From Chryseobacterium sp. CH21 (GTDB lineage Bacteria > Bacteroidota > Bacteroidia > Flavobacteriales > Weeksellaceae), in contig NZ_QICI01000082.1 of NCBI RefSeq assembly GCF_004119445.1, positions 62,001 through 126,000 of the forward strand: a stretch of DNA of 64,000 bases, in the 5' to 3' direction. Below, in pieces: positions 62,513-64,000 of the stretch. The notes under the pieces were generated by a model. That model worked only from the letters and a program-made list of their open reading frames with translations, was not told where the DNA came from and made no database searches. Numbering within the stretch: the first letter of the stretch is position 1; every line of letters starts with the position of its first letter. The translations under genes and the position numbers were made by a program.

Positions 62513-62920
62513 ATGAAAAAAATAATATTTTTTGCGATTATGGTTACAAATGTGGTCTTTACAAAAGCACAAACAATAGAATCCAGCAGCCGAAGTACTA
62601 TTGGCTATATCAAAAGTGACGGAACCATCGAAAACAGCAGCAGAGCAACGATAGGGTATATCAAAAGCGATGGTACTATTGAAAACAGTAGTCGTTCAAC
62701 CATTGGTTATATTAAAAATGATGGAACTATTGAAAATAGCAGTCATTCTACAGTAGGGTATGTAAAGAAAGATGGAACGGTAGAAAACAGCAGTCGCTCT
62801 ACTTTAGGCTATATCAAAGATGACGGAACTGTTGAAAATGCAAGCCGTAGTACGATAGGCTATGCCAGAGGTATTCAAAAAGAATGGGCAGCAGTGGTGT
62901 ATTTCTTTTTTAAGCTTTAG
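62513..62920 (+). CDS. Secreted beta-flower-type repeat protein
   Basis: A 135-residue protein: signal peptide (KIIFFAIMVTNVVFTKAQ), then six tandem 17-residue units of the form SSRSTIGYIKSDGTIEN, and a short hydrophobic tail (EWAAVVYFFFKL). Units with GYIKxDGTIENSSR match my recollection of '4-fold beta flower' proteins, small beta-propeller-like folds found by structure prediction. The Phe-rich end may be a last strand or a membrane contact. Function unknown. It lies close to the lanthipeptide region but probably has its own transcript. Confidence 0.75.
   Translation: MKKIIFFAIMVTNVVFTKAQTIESSSRSTIGYIKSDGTIENSSRATIGYIKSDGTIENSSRSTIGYIKNDGTIENSSHSTVGYVKKDGTVENSSRSTLGYIKDDGTVENASRSTIGYARGIQKEWAAVVYFFFKL
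62578..62880 (+). repeat. 51-bp in-frame tandem repeats
   Basis: Six diverged 51-base units encode the 17-residue repeats of the beta-flower protein. Third codon positions differ between units (for example GGCTAT versus GGTTAT), showing that selection acts on protein, not on DNA. Confidence 0.8.
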
Positions 62921-63090
62921 ATGGAATTTTTATAAATCATGGTCATTATTTTTAGCTATGATTTTACTCTAGAGATTAAAATAGTAAATAAAATAAGCTA
63001 TACATAGAAAAATTTTCTAGATGTGGTAGGCCTTAAAGCCTTATTGGCGTATAAATTGATACTACAAACTGAATTGAATTTTGATGACTA

Positions 63091-64000
63091 ATGACTAGAA
63101 CGACTGTAACTCTGATTTTCTTTTTAAGTGGTTTTTCCTTTTTAAATGCGCAGGAGAAGAAAGACTCGCTGTACTACAAAATAGAAGAGTTTTCGGATAA
63201 GAGAAAAGTGACTAAATTCATTCACCGCTTTATATTCCGTAGAGAACCGGATTCCACTTCTGTAGGTTCCAGAACAGAGAAACTTTCACAGGAGGCTTAC
63301 AACAAAAAGCATATCAGAAATATCAGGATAGAAACCATAGATCCTTTTGGATACAATTCTAAAGATAGTAAAGAAAGATCAAGATGGTATGATTGGGTTG
63401 CAGATCATCTTCATGCCAGTACCAAAAAATCTACAGTTGATAATTATCTGCTTTTTAAGGAAGGAGAAGAATACAATGCGCAGAAACTTTATGAATCTGA
63501 ACGTTTGCTGAGAACCATGCCTTTTATAAACAGAGTGAATATCAGTGTTTCAGACAGTACTTCCAGCAAAGATTCTATTGATGTAGTGGTAAAAGTTCTT
63601 GATTCCTGGAGTCTGAAACCGAGACTCAGCTATTCAGGAAGTAAGATCGGTTTGGGAGTTACTGAAGAAAATGTATTGGGATTAGGTCATACCTTCGATT
63701 TCCTTTACAGAAATGATTCCAAAGAGCATCAGAATTATCTTTTAGGAAGCTATACGGCTTATAACCTTTTCGGAACTTATATTAATGCTCAGCTTCTTGG
63801 GGAAAGGGATTTTTATAAAAATGAAAGAATCAATTTTAATGTAAGAAGAGACTTTTTCTCACCTTTGACGAAATGGGCAGGTGGTTTCACTTTCGAATAT
63901 TTTATGCGGCATGTTTTACTTCCCAACGAAACTGATACTACTTTTCCGGAAGTTCAGATTAAAGTCTACAACCAGGATTTATGGGGAGGGTATCAGATTC
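63091..64000 (+). CDS. Outer-membrane POTRA/beta-barrel (BamA/TamA-like) protein, 3' end outside window
   Basis: The frame from ATG 63091 runs off the right edge, giving 303 residues so far. The signal peptide ends FLNAQ. A POTRA-like module (about 115-170: TVDNYLLFKEGEEYNAQKLY, then LRTMPFINRVNISVS) is followed by VKVLDSWSLKPRLSYSGSK, and then barrel strands (LGVTEENVLGLGHTFDFLYR; YLLGSYTAYNLFGTYINAQL). This is the layout of Omp85-type proteins such as BamA or TamA homologues in Flavobacteriia. Its role could be membrane-protein assembly or secretion. Confidence 0.75.
   Translation, partial: MTRTTVTLIFFLSGFSFLNAQEKKDSLYYKIEEFSDKRKVTKFIHRFIFRREPDSTSVGSRTEKLSQEAYNKKHIRNIRIETIDPFGYNSKDSKERSRWYDWVADHLHASTKKSTVDNYLLFKEGEEYNAQKLYESERLLRTMPFINRVNISVSDSTSSKDSIDVVVKVLDSWSLKPRLSYSGSKIGLGVTEENVLGLGHTFDFLYRNDSKEHQNYLLGSYTAYNLFGTYINAQLLGERDFYKNERINFNVRRDFFSPLTKWAGGFTFEYFMRHVLLPNETDTTFPEVQIKVYNQDLWGGYQI

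Noticed and set aside
62578-62880. CRISPR-like array
   Set aside because: The 51-base units are in-frame coding repeats without spacers. No CRISPR repeats or cas genes were seen in the window.

Overview
The window looks like a chromosomal segment of a Chryseobacterium-like flavobacterium (Weeksellaceae, Bacteroidota). Supporting signs are low GC content, no Shine-Dalgarno sequences, promoters of the Bacteroidota type (TTG, about 19 bases, then TAnnTTTG), signal peptides ending in AQ or SQ, TonB-dependent receptors, DUF4377, DUF3857 and DUF3526 families, and dispersed intergenic repeats common in this group. This is inference from gene content; no 16S gene is present. Layout. 1-12.5 kb is mostly housekeeping and envelope genes: a J-domain protein, a DcaP-like porin, glycine dehydrogenase gcvP, a lipoprotein, YggS with an AAA ATPase, a small membrane protein followed by a candidate structured RNA, an SMR exporter, a glycosyltransferase and an outer-membrane barrel. 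12.7-14.5 kb is a LytS/LytTR two-component pair. 14.7-28.6 kb holds a Fpg/Nei-type DNA glycosylase, a methyltransferase, dgt, a nitronate monooxygenase, an SDR/NTF2/tautomerase/YceI group with a Crp-like regulator, an SPFH protein, a double-DUF4377 lipoprotein, a transglutaminase-like protein and an amino-acid permease. 28.7-33.4 kb carries two tandem paralogous secreted CocE/NonD hydrolases. 33.6-38.9 kb is a TPR protein, lipoprotein and barrel operon, followed by tRNA-Arg. 39.5-45 kb is a redox group with two AraC regulators. 47.1-61.1 kb is the most interesting region: a class I lanthipeptide cluster resembling the pinensin type. It contains a 64-residue precursor with a GG leader and a His/Asp/Cys-rich core, a dehydratase split into two genes (LanB-N and LanB-C), a LanC-like cyclase that lacks the usual zinc ligands, a possible PqqD-like domain behind it, and a C39-peptidase ABC exporter. 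Convergent to these lie an ABC ATPase, two DUF3526 ABC permeases and a TonB-dependent siderophore-type receptor. Four intergenic regions of this block carry a shared 15-bp palindrome (TGCAA, 5 bases, TTGCA; six copies in all) of the 7-1-7 form used by Fur-family metal regulators. At the two ABC promoters it covers both promoter elements. A metal-responsive lanthipeptide, possibly a metallophore, is the working hypothesis. It is inference, not proven. 61.6-64 kb holds secreted proteins, a beta-flower repeat protein and the start of a POTRA/beta-barrel protein. Caution: at least nine single-base deletions relative to the expected reading frame fall in homopolymer runs. The broken genes here are therefore more likely sequencing or assembly errors than real pseudogenes.
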